This document shows positions 61,253-64,000 of a DNA stretch of 64,000 bases, in pieces. Where the stretch lies: the NCBI RefSeq assembly GCF_026210795.1, contig NC_089455.1, positions 2,108,001-2,172,000 of the forward strand, read 5' to 3'. Position 1 is the first letter of the stretch; the number at the start of each line of letters is the position of its first letter. The notes below the pieces were generated by a model. It worked only from the letters and a program-made list of their open reading frames with translations. It had not been told where the DNA came from and ran no database searches. This stretch comes from Rhizophagus irregularis (taxonomy: Eukaryota; Glomeromycota; Glomeromycetes; Glomerales; Glomeraceae). Made by a program: the position numbers and the translations under genes.

Positions 61253-63276
61253 ATGTTACGTTTTCATAAAATAAAATTAAAAAAAATAAAAAAAATAATT
61301 TCCAATTTTACTAAAAAAACTCGTAATCAAACTATCAATATAGATAATGAATCAACTCGTAATCAAACTATCAAAGTAGATAATGAAATTATCGAAGCTA
61401 ATGAAATGAATAAAAACGAAGGTCAAATTATTTATCCTACTACAAGTGATGAAATTAAATATGAAGAATTGATTAAAACCGATAAGAACCCAAAAAATAA
61501 AATTATGCCTGAAACTTGTCTTATAAAATCGATTCCGAGAAATGAAGAGAAAATCCCGAAAATTAATAAGTATGAAGAGATGATTAAAGATAACAAGAAA
61601 ATTAATAAATACGATGAGATGATTAAAGATAACAAGAAAATTAATAAGTACGAAGAGATGATTAAAGATAGCAATAAAATTAATAAGTACGAAGAGATGG
61701 TTAAAGATAGCAAGTACGAAGAGATGATTAGAAATGAAAAATTAGATAGAAGATTGATGTATGGTAGTTGTTTATTATGTTATAAAGAATTAGAAGTTGG
61801 TGATTGGTGTAAATTTTGTGAAACAAAAAAATTTGAACGAAATTTTAAAAATTGGACAAGTGGATATCCAAAAATAGATCAATTGATTCGAGAAAGTCAA
61901 TTAAATGCAATAGATAGTTTAGATTATTTCGAATGGATTAATTATGATGAGATTATAGATATTGAATATATTACTGAAGGTGGATTTGGTAAAATATTTA
62001 AAGGTGTATGGACTAAAGGTCCTAAACATCAACTTAATGGTGGAGGACAAATTTGGAAAAATATTCCTAATATAACTGTAGCTTTAAAAGAAATTAAGAG
62101 TATCGACTGGAAAAATATTAATAAAATTGAAAATGATTCACAAGAATTGAGTAAAGATAAAAAAGAATTTAATCAATTTTTAGAAGAGGTAAAATTCAAA
62201 TTTTGTCGTTCTATTTTATATTACGTTTTATAAATAATATGAATGTTATTGATATAGGTTCAAAATCACCGGAAATTTTTACATAATGATGACAATCATG
62301 TGTTACGATGCTTTGGAATTACGAAATCTCCGGGGGATGACATAGAAATCACAAAATGGCTAAAGGATAAAGATTCCCGTCCTAGACCAAACCCGAATTC
62401 TTATATTATGGTGATGAAGTGGGCAAATGATGGTAATTTACTTAATTATATTGAAAATAAAGCCCGTGATGAAAAATTCACTTGGTACAGACGTTTGGAA
62501 ATATTAGAAGAATTATCAAGTGCTCTTTGCATAATTCATGATAAAAAATTGATTCATAAGGATCTTCATTGTGGTAATATTTTGATGGATGATAAAGATA
62601 AATTTCAATTTCCAGCTATAAGTGATCTGGGATTATGTGGAGTTTCTAGTAAAACTTCTGAAATTCCAGTAGGCGTAATTTCTTTTATTGCTCCCGAACA
62701 TCTGAATGGAAGTTCAAAGTTTACAACTGCTTCAGATATTTATAGTTTTGGAATTATTATGTGGGTAATTTGCTGTTGCGAATTACCTTATAAAGAATAT
62801 AAGCACGATCCACTTGCATTAATTATGAACGTACTTAAAGGTTATCGTCCGGAAATTTCAAAAGATATTCCAAAATCCTACGCAGATCTTATGAAAAGTT
62901 GTTGGGAGGATGATTCAAAAAGACGTCCAGAAGCTTCGGAATTAAGAAACAAATTTTCAGAATGGATAAAGAATTATCATTCAAATCATAGTGAATTTTT
63001 AACTGCTGAAAACGGAAGATTAAATAGGATCAAAAATCCTGAATTATTTGATGATGTTTTTGGAAATCAAGTTTATAAAAAAAGTAAAAATCAACCAACC
63101 AATTCGTGTGCAGGTCTTAAAAATAAGATGTCACCATCTAATAGTAAGTTACATTTTGATTTTTTTATATCTATTATTTTTAATTTACATTTTCTAATTT
63201 ATATATTATATTATATTCAGTTTCTGAAGAATTGAGAAAAATTGATTTTGGAAAAATTTTGATCAGTTTAAACTAA
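61253..63276 (+). CDS. TKL-type protein kinase with repetitive N-terminal extension
   Basis: Three exons (61253-62188, 62258-63143, 63221-63276) give 625 codons. Residues 1-160 are basic and charged, with two TRNQTI-type repeats and then four to five copies of a 14-residue unit (KINKYEEMIKDNK). A CLLC...CKFC zinc-ribbon-like motif follows at about 175-190. The kinase domain has ITEGGFGKIFKGVW, VALKEI, HKDLHCGNIL (HKD for HRD), ISDLGLCG (DLG), APEHLNG and a C-lobe ending KRRPEASELRNKF. Catalytic residues are kept, so activity is likely. The short last exon mirrors the layout of the 25275 kinase, consistent with both belonging to one lineage-expanded family. Partner and substrate are unknown. 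Confidence 0.9.
61553..61735 (+). repeat. Coding tandem repeat, 42-bp unit
   Basis: Four full copies and a shortened one encode KINKYEEMIKDNK-like units in register. Copies differ by a few bases (KYDEM, DSNK), so amplification is moderately recent. The charged heptad-like pattern could form a helix. Confidence 0.85.
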
Positions 63277-64000
63277 GTTCAACAAATATATTGTATTTTT
63301 TATACCATTATTAAATATCCTTATTATAATTTTGAATTTTAATCAGTATTTTATGTTAAAATATATATATATAAAAAGGTTACAATTAGTTACCCATAAA
63401 TATAAACTATTTTTTTTAAAAAAAAATTAAAATTTATGTCTAATAATATTAGCAATATCTGAAATTTAGGTTTTAATTTTTAATATACTGTATATATATC
63501 AATTGAAACTAAAAGTTTTAAAAAAAACATTTTTATTATATTTTTAATTTATATTTTTTTATTTTTTTTTTATTTGAAATATTATACAATATTTATTTAA
63601 ATAAAAAATACTTTTTTTTATTTAACCTATTAGTAAATTTTATATAATTATATAATTTTGCCCAAATTTTCAAAAAAAAATGTAAATTATAATCTTAATC
63701 AAAAATGAGATATAATATCAAAAATGTAAGAAAACTTGGTCATTATACTTTATAATATTCAAATAAATAAAATCTATATAAAGTAAAATAAATAATTGAT
63801 AATGTAAAATATAAATTTAAAGGGATGATTTAATCCAGATTATTTAATCCAAAAGGCAAGTTAGCAAAACTCTTGTAAAAAAATAATATAATTTTTTTTA
63901 TTTTTTTTATTTTTTATTTTTTTTTGCAGTGATATTTGTAATTTTATTAAAGTATATATATAAAAGAAATATTACAAAGTAAATATCAATTAACTACTCT
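63277..64000. other. 3' flank, AT-rich
   Basis: Nothing beyond the kinase 3' flank is recognised up to the right edge. Confidence 0.5.

Overview
The window looks like a nuclear contig from an arbuscular mycorrhizal fungus of the Glomeromycotina, close to Rhizophagus. This is an inference from sequence character. The DNA is very AT-rich, genes are split by many short (about 60-130 bp) GT-AG introns, TKL-type kinases carry an N-terminal zinc-ribbon-like CxxC...CxxC motif, a pseudokinase is fused to Sel1 repeats, and the gene-poor part is packed with small inverted-repeat elements. No tRNA, rRNA, CRISPR or bacterial-type feature was seen. Exon boundaries were worked out by hand from splice signals and reading phase. 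Every multi-exon model keeps an open frame, and model lengths are whole codon numbers.

Layout. Positions 1-14.3 kb are gene-poor. They hold a tandem array (about 1-3560) whose minus-strand units look like intron / 31-37-nt microexon / intron cassettes. Two palindromic elements interrupt it, one of them about 1.2 kb long. A 175-bp tandem repeat, several terminal-inverted-repeat (TIR) elements and low-complexity AT DNA follow. 14.3-18.2 kb is a large makorin-type RING/CCCH E3 ligase gene (+). 18.2-22.6 kb is sparse, with a TIR element beside a decayed transposon-like coding stretch. 22.6-26.9 kb holds a head-to-head pair 153 bp apart: an MLKL-like protein (N-terminal helical domain, pseudokinase, Sel1 repeats; -) and a TKL kinase (+). 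A tiny two-exon gene for a secreted Cys-rich peptide (-) lies at 27.7-27.9 kb. 28-34.6 kb is repeats and AT-rich spacer.

From 34.6 to 53.2 kb eight genes all read on the minus strand: uracil phosphoribosyltransferase, mitochondrial ribosomal protein uL29m, a Gbp2/Hrb1-like SR/RRM protein with an 8-nt microexon, an alpha/beta hydrolase, a secreted protein, a long-tailed histone H2A variant, a multipass membrane protein, and tRNA 2'-phosphotransferase with an Asn-rich repeat tail. From 53.5 to 63.3 kb come an MPLKIP/TTDN1-like RGG protein (+), a UsgS/RRT8-like membrane protein (-), sulfide:quinone oxidoreductase (+), a ubiquitin-AN1 zinc-finger fusion (+) and a second TKL kinase (+).

Most genes are unrelated housekeeping functions (pyrimidine salvage, mitochondrial translation, mRNA export, tRNA splicing, sulfide oxidation, ubiquitin). 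The parts that deserve attention are the microexon-like array, the kinase/MLKL-like pair, the small secreted peptide, the atypical H2A, the ubiquitin-AN1 fusion and the nested palindromes.
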